NCBI GenBank assembly: GCA_045642205.1
Contig: JAZUIK010000023.1
Span: forward strand, 1-37,752
Source of the DNA: RUG760 sp045642205
GTDB taxonomy: Bacteria > Bacillota > Clostridia > Lachnospirales > Bianqueaceae
Direction of reading: 5' to 3'
Length of the DNA: 37,752 nucleotides
The translations under genes were made by a program, and so were the position numbers. Position 1 is the stretch's first letter. Every line of letters starts with the position of its first letter. Under the pieces are notes generated by a model, which was not told the DNA's origin, did not search any database, and saw only the letters and a list, made by a program, of their open reading frames with translations. Positions 17,631 to 26,006 of this stretch are shown here, piece after piece.

Positions 17631-19544
17631 TTATTGTTCACCGGCATCGTCATCATCGTCATCGAAGGGCGATGTCCAGTAGGTATTGGTATTGATATCG
17701 TACAGGCTCGGGGATACTGCTTCCTGAGTGACGGTAGGATCGGGATACATACCGAGTTCGGGAAGGATCTCCTCCCAGATCTGTCCTGCCAGATGTGCCA
17801 CCTGTGCAGAAGAGTTCTTATCGGTCTCATCCAGGATAACCAGCATCAGATATTCAGGGCTCTCAACGGGAGTGAAGGACATAAAGGACACTACGTACTT
17901 ACCTTCCTCGTATCCACCATTCTCGTTGGATTTCTCTGCAGTACCGGTCTTTCCGCCGATGTTGTAACCGGGGACAAGACAGTTCATACCGGTACCTTCA
18001 CGTACCACTCGTTCCGTGTATTTTCTCAGCTCCGCAGAGATCGTCGAATCGATGGTGTAGCGAAGGATCTCTTTGGTTCTGGTCTCAACGATATTTCCGT
18101 TGGCATCGGTGATCTGGCTGACGACGTAGGGTCTTAAGTACTCACCGCCATTGATAACGGCGTTGAAGGCACAGATCAGCTGGATAGGTGTCATTCTGAA
18201 TCCCTGACCGAAGGCTGTGGTCGCTTTTTCGAAGAAGTTGATGGCATTACCGGTACCAAGACGGGCTGCTTCTTCTTCGCTTACGTAGATCAGGGAACGG
18301 TTATCACCGGCCTCACCGGCAATATCGATACCGGTCAGGGTACCCAGACCGAAGGCCTCCTGATAGCGGAGCCATTTGACCTTGGGGAACAGCAGGGAAA
18401 CCTGGGTCATACCGACGTTACAGGAGTTTGCGATGATATCACTGGGCTTTTCCAGTCCGTGCCACTCACCACCTGCACAACCGACCTCGGCATCGTAGAC
18501 TTCATAGAAACCGTTGCAGATGAAGGTACTGTTAACATCAACAACACCTTCGTTCAGTGCGGAAGACATGAAGACGGGCTTAAAGCAGGAACCGGGCTCA
18601 TAGGTGGAGGAGATAACGAAACTGTTCCAGACCTGAGCATAGTAATCAGGATCGGACTTATCGGGGTTTTCCTCCAGCCACTTGGTGCTGACACCCTTCA
18701 GGTCATTGACATTATTCAGATCGTAGGTAGGAACCTCACACATGGCAACGATGGCTCCGGTGTTGCACTCCACCAAGATGCAGGCTCCCTGCACAGCGTT
18801 CGTTGCCTCAACGCCCATGGCCATTTTCTGCTCGATCATATACTGGACCTTGGAGTCGATGGTCATGGTGAGGGTATCACCGTCCTGTGCTTCGATGTAT
18901 TCCTGTACATAGCTGGCTCCGGATCCGGCGACGACCATCTTTCGGCCGCTGCTTCCGGTCAGGTAGTCATCATAGTACTGCTCAACGCCGTATACGCCGT
19001 TGAAACCGATCAGATGGGCTGCCAGAGAGTCATTGGTATAGACGCGGGCTTCGTCCTCTTCGAACCAGACGCCCACAACACTGCCTTCTTCGATACCCTG
19101 CTGGATCTCTGCCATCTGCTCGGCGGAGATACCTTTACCGGGGGTAAATTTCATATAACGGTAATCCGCATATTCAGATGTCATATAGCGGCGTACCTGG
19201 TCCTCAGAGGTCAGTTTCAGCGTGGCGACCAGCATATCGACGGTGGAATTCTGCTTTCCTTCCGGTGCTTCGATCAGGACCTGGCAATCCAGGATGACGT
19301 TATAGATACGGGTACTTTCCGCAAGGATATTTCCGTGACGGTCCAAAATAGAACCGCGAAGTGCAGGGATCGTAACATCCGTGGAATTCAGCTGCTGTGA
19401 CTCGGCGGCTGCCTGATAATCCGCACCATGGACTGCCTTGATATAAACAACGCGAAGCAGCAGGGCGATCATTAAAATAACAACGGCAGCCAGAACGAAC
19501 ATTTCTCGTCCCAGAGGCGTGTATCTTTCTCTACGCTGACTCAT
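17631..19544 (-). CDS. ftsI: class B penicillin-binding protein (FtsI/PBP2B type transpeptidase)
   Basis: 637 residues. Short cytoplasmic start, one membrane anchor (about 14-34), N-terminal dimerisation domain with RGSILDRHG near 63-71, then the transpeptidase domain. Active-site motifs are SCFK at 319-322 (nucleophile S319), SCN at 374-376 and KTG at 532-534. It cross-links septal peptidoglycan together with FtsW. No PASTA domains follow; the protein ends in an acidic tail with six consecutive aspartates. SpoVD-like sporulation paralogues normally carry PASTA, so the vegetative role is more likely. It is preceded by ftsL, as expected for a division PBP. Confidence 0.93.
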   Translation of the reverse strand: MSQRRERYTPLGREMFVLAAVVILMIALLLRVVYIKAVHGADYQAAAESQQLNSTDVTIPALRGSILDRHGNILAESTRIYNVILDCQVLIEAPEGKQNSTVDMLVATLKLTSEDQVRRYMTSEYADYRYMKFTPGKGISAEQMAEIQQGIEEGSVVGVWFEEDEARVYTNDSLAAHLIGFNGVYGVEQYYDDYLTGSSGRKMVVAGSGASYVQEYIEAQDGDTLTMTIDSKVQYMIEQKMAMGVEATNAVQGACILVECNTGAIVAMCEVPTYDLNNVNDLKGVSTKWLEENPDKSDPDYYAQVWNSFVISSTYEPGSCFKPVFMSSALNEGVVDVNSTFICNGFYEVYDAEVGCAGGEWHGLEKPSDIIANSCNVGMTQVSLLFPKVKWLRYQEAFGLGTLTGIDIAGEAGDNRSLIYVSEEEAARLGTGNAINFFEKATTAFGQGFRMTPIQLICAFNAVINGGEYLRPYVVSQITDANGNIVETRTKEILRYTIDSTISAELRKYTERVVREGTGMNCLVPGYNIGGKTGTAEKSNENGGYEEGKYVVSFMSFTPVESPEYLMLVILDETDKNSSAQVAHLAGQIWEEILPELGMYPDPTVTQEAVSPSLYDINTNTYWTSPFDDDDDDAGEQ

Positions 19545-19582
19545 TTCTCCTCCTTCTTTTCATGCTCCATATAACACGATAA

Positions 19583-19605
19583 GGCTGACAACGACGCTGT
19601 CAGCC
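19583..19605. terminator. hairpin between ftsL and the penicillin-binding protein gene
   Basis: GGCTGACA-N7-TGTCAGCC is a perfect 8-bp stem. On the plus (antisense) strand it is followed by TGAATTTTTTATTTTTT, a good terminator tail. On the coding strand the following sequence is only TTATCGTGTT. It may therefore stop antisense transcripts rather than the operon, or act as a weak attenuator or mRNA-end protector. Confidence 0.5.
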
Positions 19606-19613
19606 TGAATTTT

Positions 19614-20207
19614 TTATTTTTTGAACCAATGATAACTGACCTTACTCTCGGATATATCCTGGGAAGGCAGGGCACTGGTGGTATAACTTTGGTTAAGAAC
19701 TGTGATCTTGATGATATCTTCGGGACCGGCTTCGACCATACCCAGCGTACCGACCGCATAGTTGTACAGTGTATCCATATTCATGGTCTCACCACTGGCG
19801 GCAGCTGCCAGAAGCGCATTATCGTTCTGCGCTGATTCCAGACGGGCGCGCTGTCTTTCGATCTCGTTATTCGTATCAAAGACCTGCATGTACTGGAAGA
19901 TGACCAGAAGGCATCCTCCCATGATCAGAGAGGCACAGAAAAAGAAGTGGACTCTCGACCAGATCAATCCCCAATCCGCCGGTTTACGATTGCTTCGGGT
20001 TCGCAATCTGCGGCTTCGGGTCTTTTTCTCCGAAGAGTTCTTCTTTGCATAAGGATTCACTCTTCGTCCGTTGGCATCCACAGCCTGTCCGATGGAGGGA
20101 TTATTGTTCCTTCTCCGGCGGAACCGGCTTGGGGCCTGCTCTTCGTATTCCTCCAGGAAGTCATCCTCCCAGAGTTCCTGAGCACCAGTATGATTGTAAT
20201 TCGACAT
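19614..20207 (-). CDS. ftsL: FtsL-like division protein
   Basis: 197 residues. The first ~25 residues are acidic and the next ~55 very basic and Arg/Asn-rich. One membrane helix follows (about 86-105), then a short coiled-coil-like extracellular segment (TNNEIERQRARLESAQ), all typical of FtsL apart from the long cytoplasmic part. It forms a complex with FtsQ and FtsB-type proteins and activates FtsW-PBP. The start overlaps the rsmH stop by one base (TAATG). Sequence conservation in this family is poor; the call rests on topology and position between rsmH and the PBP gene. Confidence 0.8.
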   Translation of the reverse strand: MSNYNHTGAQELWEDDFLEEYEEQAPSRFRRRRNNNPSIGQAVDANGRRVNPYAKKNSSEKKTRSRRLRTRSNRKPADWGLIWSRVHFFFCASLIMGGCLLVIFQYMQVFDTNNEIERQRARLESAQNDNALLAAAASGETMNMDTLYNYAVGTLGMVEAGPEDIIKITVLNQSYTTSALPSQDISESKVSYHWFKK

Positions 20208-21178
20208 TATCTCATTCCATATGCCTTGATCTTAGGCACATCCAGTTTTTCGACCACACGAAGCTTGGAGCTGCGGGAACGGGGATTCATCTCCAGTTCC
20301 TCCTCGGACGGCTCGATGGGTTTACGAGTAATGATCTTTACCTGAGGCTTCTTGCCGCAGACACAGATCGGTGATTCCACCGGGCAGGTACAGGGATTTT
20401 CCAGGCTCTTAAAGGTCTGTTTGACAATACGATCCTCCAGGGAATGGAAAGTGATGACACAGAGTCTCCCGCCGGGAGCCAGTGCATCCACCATGTCTCG
20501 GATGGACTGTTCCAATATTCCAAGTTCATTATTGACTTCGATACGCAGGGCCTGGAAAGTACGTTTTGCCGGGTGGGGGCCATCTTTTCTGGCTCCTGCC
20601 GGGATCGCTGCCTTGATGACCTCTACCAGCTGGGCAGTGGTCTCAATGGGAGCTTTACTCCTCTCCTTGACAATGAACTTGGCAATACGGGAAGCCCATT
20701 TGTCTTCTCCGTAATCACGAATAACCCGAAACAGTTCCTGTTCCGAGTACTCTGCAACGATCTTTGCTGCTGTCAGCTCTTGTCTCTGGTCCATACGCAT
20801 ATCCAGCTTTGCATCCTGCATATAAGAGAAGCCACGCTCCCCTTCATCCAGCTGGTACGATGAGACGCCAATATCGATAAGTATACCATTGACTGACTCG
20901 ATGTTCAAGTCAGCAAGAATGTTTCGAATGTTAGAAAAATTATCCCGTACCAGCTGGGTATTTTTATCTTTATATGTTCCCAGCTTGGTACGGCCATTTT
21001 CTACGGCATCCGCGTCCTGGTCGATACCGATAAAGCGGCCGTTCCCGTTTAAACGGCTGATGACTTCTCCGGCATGACCGCCTCCACCAAACGTACCGTC
21101 TACGTACGTTCCGGAAGGATCAATGTTCAATCCTTGAATTGTTTCATTCTTCAAAACGGGCACATGTACGAACTCCAT
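20207..21178 (-). CDS. rsmH: 16S rRNA (cytosine(1402)-N4)-methyltransferase
   Basis: 323 residues. Methylates C1402 of 16S rRNA using S-adenosylmethionine. The N-terminal HVPVLKNETIQGL and DGTFGGGGHAGE (SAM site) are diagnostic. GVSSYQLDEGERGFSY, the dimer/insert region, and the C-terminal PSEEELEMNPRSRSSKLRV are also typical. Normal length. Second gene of the dcw cluster, after mraZ. Confidence 0.98.
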   Translation of the reverse strand: MEFVHVPVLKNETIQGLNIDPSGTYVDGTFGGGGHAGEVISRLNGNGRFIGIDQDADAVENGRTKLGTYKDKNTQLVRDNFSNIRNILADLNIESVNGILIDIGVSSYQLDEGERGFSYMQDAKLDMRMDQRQELTAAKIVAEYSEQELFRVIRDYGEDKWASRIAKFIVKERSKAPIETTAQLVEVIKAAIPAGARKDGPHPAKRTFQALRIEVNNELGILEQSIRDMVDALAPGGRLCVITFHSLEDRIVKQTFKSLENPCTCPVESPICVCGKKPQVKIITRKPIEPSEEELEMNPRSRSSKLRVVEKLDVPKIKAYGMR

Positions 21179-21204
21179 GTTCTGTCACACTCACCACAGT
21201 TTAA

Positions 21205-21654
21205 TCAGATCCCACTAGCTCTTAATTCTTCAGCCAGCTTGCTCGATTTAAAGAACTCAACATCTTCATTGTAGGTTTCCCACTTGTCGCGGTTCCAAAT
21301 TTCGATGTGGTCATCCTGACCCGCCAGCACTATATCTTTATCGAGGCTGGCATGGTCCCTAAGTTCCTGAGGAATCATGACACGTCCTTGTTTATCTGTC
21401 GACGTATCCTGAACCCTGGAGTAGAACTTACGGTAGAGTTTACGGGTCTCCTGGTCGGTAGCAGCCATCGTCCTTAATTTATCTGTAAGTGTCCGAAAGC
21501 TGTCTTCGGGGTAAACGCACAAACAAGCTTCTTCACTCTGCCCCCACAGATCGATCGTGATATAAAATACATCACCCAGCTGTTCTCTATATTTCGCCGG
21601 CATAATGATGCGTCCTTTTTCATCGACCGTGTGATGAAACTCACCAAAAAACAT
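21205..21654 (-). CDS. mraZ: transcriptional regulator MraZ
   Basis: 149 residues with two SpoVT-AbrB-type domains; the DNA-contact loops are DEKGRIIMPAKYR (about 11-23) and DKQGRVMIPQELR. MraZ forms rings that bind direct repeats before its own gene and regulate the dcw cluster. Those repeats are visible just downstream of its promoter. First gene of the cluster. Confidence 0.97.
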   Translation of the reverse strand: MFFGEFHHTVDEKGRIIMPAKYREQLGDVFYITIDLWGQSEEACLCVYPEDSFRTLTDKLRTMAATDQETRKLYRKFYSRVQDTSTDKQGRVMIPQELRDHASLDKDIVLAGQDDHIEIWNRDKWETYNEDVEFFKSSKLAEELRASGI

Positions 21655-21680
21655 GTGTGTCTACCTCCTTCCACCAGTAT

Positions 21681-21710
21681 TCCATTTCGCTCCATTTCGC
21701 TCCACTTGTC
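21681..21710 (-). promoter_or_regulatory. MraZ box array (operator)
   Basis: Read on the minus strand, three 10-base direct repeats in a row: GACAAGTGGA, GCGAAATGGA, GCGAAATGGA, that is, AA(G/A)TGGA every helical turn. A weaker TGGTGGA follows nearer the start codon. Spacing and sequence match the family rule for MraZ operators (TGGG/GTGG-type repeats 10 bp apart). The array overlaps the predicted transcription start and the leader, which suggests autorepression. Confidence 0.75.
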
Positions 21711-21713
21711 GCC

Positions 21714-21742
21714 ATTTTACCACATGGATACCCCCTTTGCAA
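21714..21742 (-). promoter_or_regulatory. mraZ / dcw cluster promoter
   Basis: Minus strand -35 TTGCAA (21737-21742), 17-base spacer, extended -10 TGG-TAAAAT (-10 at 21714-21719). It drives mraZ and probably the genes down to ftsQ. The rest of the gap up to the plus-strand promoter at 21848 holds a GC-rich imperfect hairpin (21770-21798) of unknown role. Confidence 0.75.
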
Positions 21743-21847
21743 GGCTTTTTTGCCCTATTCATGCGCTCTGAGGGGTTTGGGGCCCTTCCAAAACCCTCCC
21801 CGGGAACGGGAAAATCCGTCTACTCCCTTCCCTTAAAACACAAGATA

Positions 21848-21876
21848 TTGCCCTCGTTTTTTCCATGTGCTACAAT
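21848..21876 (+). promoter_or_regulatory. promoter of the rlmI-like gene
   Basis: -35 TTGCCC (21848-21853), 17-base spacer, extended -10 TGC-TACAAT (-10 at 21871-21876), about 105 bases before the start codon. Divergent from the mraZ promoter. Confidence 0.6.
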
Positions 21877-21980
21877 ATGTACCAATCTTTGGAAGGTCCT
21901 GTTTCTACTTAAAAAATCCTTCTATCGATCCGAAAAAAATCTGATCTTTCATTAAAACATGTCTCTATACAGGTGAATTT

Positions 21981-23222
21981 ATGAAAACAACCCGTCCTTA
22001 TGCTCGCTTTACCGTAACCAAAAAGGCAGAGGCCTCCCTGGTCAAGGGACACCCCTGGGTATACGATGCCGAGATCTTGAACATCGAAGAGAACGAAGCC
22101 ACTCCTCTGGAGAACGGCTGCCTGGTGGATGTACTTTCCACCAAGGGCCGCTACCTTGGAACCGGTTTTCTCTCCGAGCAGTCCAAGATCCGCGTCCGTC
22201 TGATCTCCCGCAATGCCAACGATACCTTCAACGAAGCCTTCTGGCGCCGCCGTCTGCAGTATGCCTGGGACTATCGTAAGGTCGTCATGCAGGATGATAT
22301 CGACTGCTGCCGAATCATCTTTGGCGAAGCGGATCAGTTCCCCGGTCTGACCGTGGATCGTTTCCACGATCTTCTGGTAACCCAGACCCTTTCTGTCGGA
22401 ATGGAAAAGATCAAGCACATCCTGTTTCCTGCCCTGGTAGAGATCCTGCGCGCCGATGGTCAGGAGATCAAAGGTGTCTTTGAAAGAAACGATGTAGCGC
22501 TTCGTGATAAGGAAGGCATTCCTCAGGGTAAGGGCTGGTTCCCCATCCCCAGTCTGGAGACTCCCGCATCTCCCATCACCGAGATCGTCGAGAACGGCGT
22601 TCATTATAAGGTGGATGTGGAAAATGGTCAGAAGACCGGTTTCTTCCTGGATCAGAAATACAATCGCCGCGCTGTTGCCCGTATTGCCAAGGGTATGCGC
22701 GTTCTGGATTGCTTTACCCATACCGGCAGCTTCGCTCTGAACGCTGCGATGGGCGGCGCAGCTCATGTAACCGCTGTGGATGTTTCCGCTTCCGCCATCG
22801 ATATGGCAAGAGCCAATGCAGAACTGAACCATCTGGACGAGCGTATGGATTTCGTGGTTGCTGACGTATTCGATCTGCTCCCCTCTCTGGAGGAAAAGGG
22901 CGGTCATCCCTACGATATGATCATTTTGGATCCCCCGGCTTTCACCAAGAGCCGCCGTACCATGGACAACGCTCTGCGCGGATATAAAGAGATCAACCTA
23001 CGTGCCATGAGGCTGCTTCCCCGCGGTGGATACCTGGCGACAGCCTCCTGTTCTCACTTTGCTGACGAGGCTCACTTCAGAGCCATGCTGGAATCCGCCG
23101 CCAGAGATGCCAACGTTCAGCTCCGTCAGATCGAGGCCAGACAGCAGGGTCCGGATCACCCGATCCTCATGAATGTAGACGAAACTGACTATCTGAAATT
23201 CTTCCTGTTCCAGGTAGTTTAA
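21981..23222 (+). CDS. rlmI: class I SAM-dependent rRNA (cytosine-C5) methyltransferase, RlmI family
   Basis: 413 residues. N-terminal PUA domain (about 7-80, GHPWVYDAEI), central EEHEE-like region, and a C-terminal Rossmann methyltransferase with LDCFTHTGSF at 242-251 (SAM motif I), ILDPPAF at 315-321 (motif IV) and the catalytic SCS at 356-358. E. coli RlmI methylates C1962 of 23S rRNA; the same target is likely but not shown. It is transcribed alone from the strand opposite its neighbours and ends in a strong hairpin. Confidence 0.88.
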   Translation: MKTTRPYARFTVTKKAEASLVKGHPWVYDAEILNIEENEATPLENGCLVDVLSTKGRYLGTGFLSEQSKIRVRLISRNANDTFNEAFWRRRLQYAWDYRKVVMQDDIDCCRIIFGEADQFPGLTVDRFHDLLVTQTLSVGMEKIKHILFPALVEILRADGQEIKGVFERNDVALRDKEGIPQGKGWFPIPSLETPASPITEIVENGVHYKVDVENGQKTGFFLDQKYNRRAVARIAKGMRVLDCFTHTGSFALNAAMGGAAHVTAVDVSASAIDMARANAELNHLDERMDFVVADVFDLLPSLEEKGGHPYDMIILDPPAFTKSRRTMDNALRGYKEINLRAMRLLPRGGYLATASCSHFADEAHFRAMLESAARDANVQLRQIEARQQGPDHPILMNVDETDYLKFFLFQVV

Positions 23223-23229
23223 TGAAAAC

Positions 23230-23283
23230 AAGAAGACCTGTCCAAAGCATTGCAATATTGCACCGCTTTGAACAGGTCTTCTT
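23230..23283. terminator. bidirectional terminator between rlmI and nadD
   Basis: Arms 23230-23248 and 23265-23283 pair over 19 bases with one mismatch. The loop holds the palindrome TGCAATATTGCA. An A-run precedes and TATTTTATTT follows, so it can end both converging transcripts. Confidence 0.85.
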
Positions 23284-23313
23284 ATTTTATTTCTATCGTT
23301 TTGTTTCTACCGA

Positions 23314-23934
23314 TCAGGCTTTCTGATACAGCCCGTTGGAACAGATGTATTCCATCGTGGCAGGTTCCATCAGACGTCTTCCTTCTTCTTCGAAGAGTTT
23401 CTCTCTGACAACAGTGGAACTGACGCCCAGGGCTTTATGTCCCAGCACATGGAAGTGTCCACCAAGGAGTGTTTCCAGCTCCTCCGCTCTTTTCCTGACA
23501 TCTTCCGGCTCTGCATCCACGCGGACCAGTATAGCCAGAGAGCTGCACTCTTTGATGATGGTCTCGATCCGGGCCCACTTGGGAAGATGATCCAGCATGT
23601 CTGATCCTACGATCAGGGTAAACTCCGCATCCGGATACTGCTTTCTAAGTTCCAGAAGTGTATCGGCCGTATAGCTCTTCTCTTCACGGCGGATCTCGAT
23701 ATCGCTCACTTCACACCGGGGTACCGATGCAAAAGAAAGACGGCACATCTCAAGACGTTCCTCCGGAATCGGATCTCCTTCTTTCTGGATCTTTCCGGGA
23801 GACAGCCATGCCGGCATCAGGATCAGTTTATCTGCTTCCAGCTCTTTCTGGACGCCCAGGGCCGCTGTGACATGGCCCATATGCGGAGGATTAAAGGTCC
23901 CTCCATAGATTGCGATTCGTTTTGTTGTACTCAT
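23314..23934 (-). CDS. nadD: nicotinate-nucleotide adenylyltransferase
   Basis: About 206 residues. Makes nicotinate adenine dinucleotide in NAD biosynthesis. GGTFNPPHMGH at 11-21 is the nucleotide-binding motif and VSSTVVR near 180 is the ISSTxxR-type C-terminal motif. I take the ATG at 23934; a longer reading frame would run 47 bases into the preceding gene with no family match. No Shine-Dalgarno is visible, and the upstream stop is only 13 bases away, so translation is probably coupled. The usual partners (obgE, yqeK, rsfS) are not here. Confidence 0.92.
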   Translation of the reverse strand: MSTTKRIAIYGGTFNPPHMGHVTAALGVQKELEADKLILMPAWLSPGKIQKEGDPIPEERLEMCRLSFASVPRCEVSDIEIRREEKSYTADTLLELRKQYPDAEFTLIVGSDMLDHLPKWARIETIIKECSSLAILVRVDAEPEDVRKRAEELETLLGGHFHVLGHKALGVSSTVVREKLFEEEGRRLMEPATMEYICSNGLYQKA

Positions 23935-23947
23935 TGGTCGTGCTTTA

Positions 23948-25552
23948 TTAGTTGCTGATCTCCTTGCGGAAAAGTGTTCCGAAACGGACGTCATCCTTCA
24001 TCACAGAATCCTCTGCGACGATCTCTCCACCGATCAGGGTCATATCGATACCCTTGGCCAGCTGTCTGGAATTGACGAAGGTTGCCTTATCTTCCACCTT
24101 TTCCAGATCGAAGATATTGATATCGGCATCGCATCCTTCTTTCAAAAGTCCTTTGCCCTTCAATCCCATACGCTCTGCCGGTGCAAGCGTCATCTTACGG
24201 ATGGCTTCCTCCAGACTCATGACCTTACGTTCCTTGACATATTCTCTAAGGATACGGGGGAAGGAACCGTACAGTCTGGGATGAGGATTATCTCCACCGC
24301 CGTAAAGGCTGTCGGAAATGATCGCTGCATAGGGAAGCTGCAATACCTGGTCCACATCATCCTGACTCATGCTCATGATGATGATACCGATCTTACCCTC
24401 TTCTTCCGCTACAAAGCGTCCAAACCAGGCAGAAGGATCGGTCTCGCCCATTTCCTTTGCGATCTCTTCTACATTTCTTCCGGAATAGATACGATTCTTC
24501 TCCAGAGTGACAGAACCGATCACGACTCTCTCCCAGCCGATGGACTCTACCATGTTGTCCCAGTTGGGCTGGAGCTTGTAGATCTCTTCCTCCAGCTTCT
24601 TACCGCCCTCTTCCGTTCCAAGGAAGGAAATGGGCTTTCCTTCGATGACACTGGGCGGGATCAGACTCATAGCTGTGGTCGCGCCGCCGTTATAAGGATA
24701 GGCATCACAGGTGACTATCTGACCTTCTGCTCTTGCCTCTTCGATCTTCTTGATAGCTTCATTGATGCCTTTGCCCCAGTTGCGCACACCGGTCACTTTA
24801 AAGTGGCTGATGTTCAGAGGTACCTTGGCCTCCTTACAGATGGCGATGACTTCCTCCACGGAAGCTACCAGAGAATCTCCCTCACCGCGGATATGAGTGC
24901 AGACGGTACCGCCGTACTTACCGCACTCTGCTGCCAGAGCGACACGATCTTCGAAAGACAGATAGGCTTCCGGTACATACATGATACCAAAGGAAAGTCC
25001 TACCGCACCATGCTGCATGGCATCTGCTACCATAGCGGCTGCCTTTTTTCGCTCCTCATCGGTATAGGGTCTGGGATCAAAGCCCTTGACAGCCATGGTC
25101 ACCGCACCGGCTCCCACCAGCATGCCTACATTCAGAGGAAGTCCCTTTGCCTCCAGTGCATCCAGATACTCAGGGAAGGAATGGATGGCGGTATCTAAAG
25201 GAGCGCGGCCCATGACCGGCTCGATATAGTCCATCTGCTCCTTGATCCAGGCAGGATCATTGGGGAATCCACCCAGACCGCAGTTGCCTCCGATAGCCGT
25301 TGTAATGCCCTGGGCCAGCTCGATCTTTCCGAATTCCGGATCATACAGCGCTGCCATATCATGATGACGGTGGATGTCCACAAAACCGGGCGTTACTGCA
25401 CGTCCCTTTGCATCGATCACATCTTTTCCTTCATCCCGGGAAGGTCCCTTGAAAACACGCAGGATCTTTCCTTCTTTTATCTCAACACCACCGAGGAAGG
25501 GCTCCTTGCCCTCACCGGTATAGATCATTCCATTGACAATCTTTCTGATCAT
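23948..25552 (-). CDS. N-acyl-D-amino-acid deacylase (D-aminoacylase) family amidohydrolase
   Basis: About 534 residues. Metal-dependent amidohydrolase: HRHHD early in the barrel, GGNCGLG carrying the metal-binding cysteine typical of D-aminoacylases, later histidines in THIRGEG and ISHFK, CDAYPYNGG, and the catalytic aspartate in SDSLYGG. Family members remove N-acyl groups from D-amino acids; substrate here is unknown. I use the ATG at 25552, eight bases after AGGAAG, rather than the GTG at 25561, which overlaps that site. Cytoplasmic, no signal peptide. It is read just before nadD. Confidence 0.88.
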   Translation of the reverse strand: MIRKIVNGMIYTGEGKEPFLGGVEIKEGKILRVFKGPSRDEGKDVIDAKGRAVTPGFVDIHRHHDMAALYDPEFGKIELAQGITTAIGGNCGLGGFPNDPAWIKEQMDYIEPVMGRAPLDTAIHSFPEYLDALEAKGLPLNVGMLVGAGAVTMAVKGFDPRPYTDEERKKAAAMVADAMQHGAVGLSFGIMYVPEAYLSFEDRVALAAECGKYGGTVCTHIRGEGDSLVASVEEVIAICKEAKVPLNISHFKVTGVRNWGKGINEAIKKIEEARAEGQIVTCDAYPYNGGATTAMSLIPPSVIEGKPISFLGTEEGGKKLEEEIYKLQPNWDNMVESIGWERVVIGSVTLEKNRIYSGRNVEEIAKEMGETDPSAWFGRFVAEEEGKIGIIIMSMSQDDVDQVLQLPYAAIISDSLYGGGDNPHPRLYGSFPRILREYVKERKVMSLEEAIRKMTLAPAERMGLKGKGLLKEGCDADINIFDLEKVEDKATFVNSRQLAKGIDMTLIGGEIVAEDSVMKDDVRFGTLFRKEISN

Positions 25553-25582
25553 GTCTGTCACTTCCTGTCTTTCTCATACAAA

Positions 25583-25611
25583 ACGATCTGAAGGGAAACC
25601 CTTCAGATCGT
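25583..25611 (-). terminator. terminator after ytfJ
   Basis: Perfect 13-bp stem ACGATCTGAAGGG (25583-25595) with its complement (25599-25611), 3-base loop; on the minus strand followed by TTTGTATG. It lies between the ytfJ stop and the D-aminoacylase start, leaving little room for a separate promoter for the latter. Confidence 0.8.
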
Positions 25612-25616
25612 CATGA

Positions 25617-26006
25617 TCATTCTTCTTTTTTATCCTTTTCCTGATCCTTGACTGCTTCCTTGACCAGTTCATCCTCTTCCTTATTCTTTCCGGTGATCTT
25701 ATCGATCACGTCAGGGACCATGTCCATGACCTTGGAAACTACGTCGGAATTCTTGATGCTGACCATGCGGACGCTGCCTTCTTTGACCACCAGAACGGCA
25801 CTGGGAGACATCTTAGCACCCATACCGCCGCCGAGAGCGCCGTACTTTTCCTTTTCACGGGAACCGGCTCCCACGCCCAGGCTTACATCCACCAGGGGAA
25901 GGATCGTCATATCTCCCATCTGGATGGGCTCACCTACAACTGTCTTGGTAGAGATGAATCCTTCCATCTGGTTCATCAATTCCTTCAGCGAATCTTTTGT
26001 ACTCAT
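25617..26006 (-). CDS. ytfJ: GerW family protein (YtfJ), sporulation-associated
   Basis: 129 residues. The family core is visible: an N-terminal helix, STKTVVGEPIQMGDMTILPLVDVSLG, the glycine-rich GALGGGMGAKMSPSAVLVV, then a charged C-terminal tail (KNKEEDELVKEAVKDQEKDKKEE). In B. subtilis YtfJ/GerW is a spore protein needed for normal germination. Its start overlaps the upstream DUF2953 gene by 4 bases (ATGA), the same ytfI-ytfJ order known from Bacillus. This supports a spore-forming host. Confidence 0.9.
   Translation of the reverse strand: MSTKDSLKELMNQMEGFISTKTVVGEPIQMGDMTILPLVDVSLGVGAGSREKEKYGALGGGMGAKMSPSAVLVVKEGSVRMVSIKNSDVVSKVMDMVPDVIDKITGKNKEEDELVKEAVKDQEKDKKEE

Noticed and set aside
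23935..23994. 20-residue N-terminal extension of NadD
   Set aside because: It overlaps the D-aminoacylase coding end, and the family starts a few residues before GGTFNPPH.
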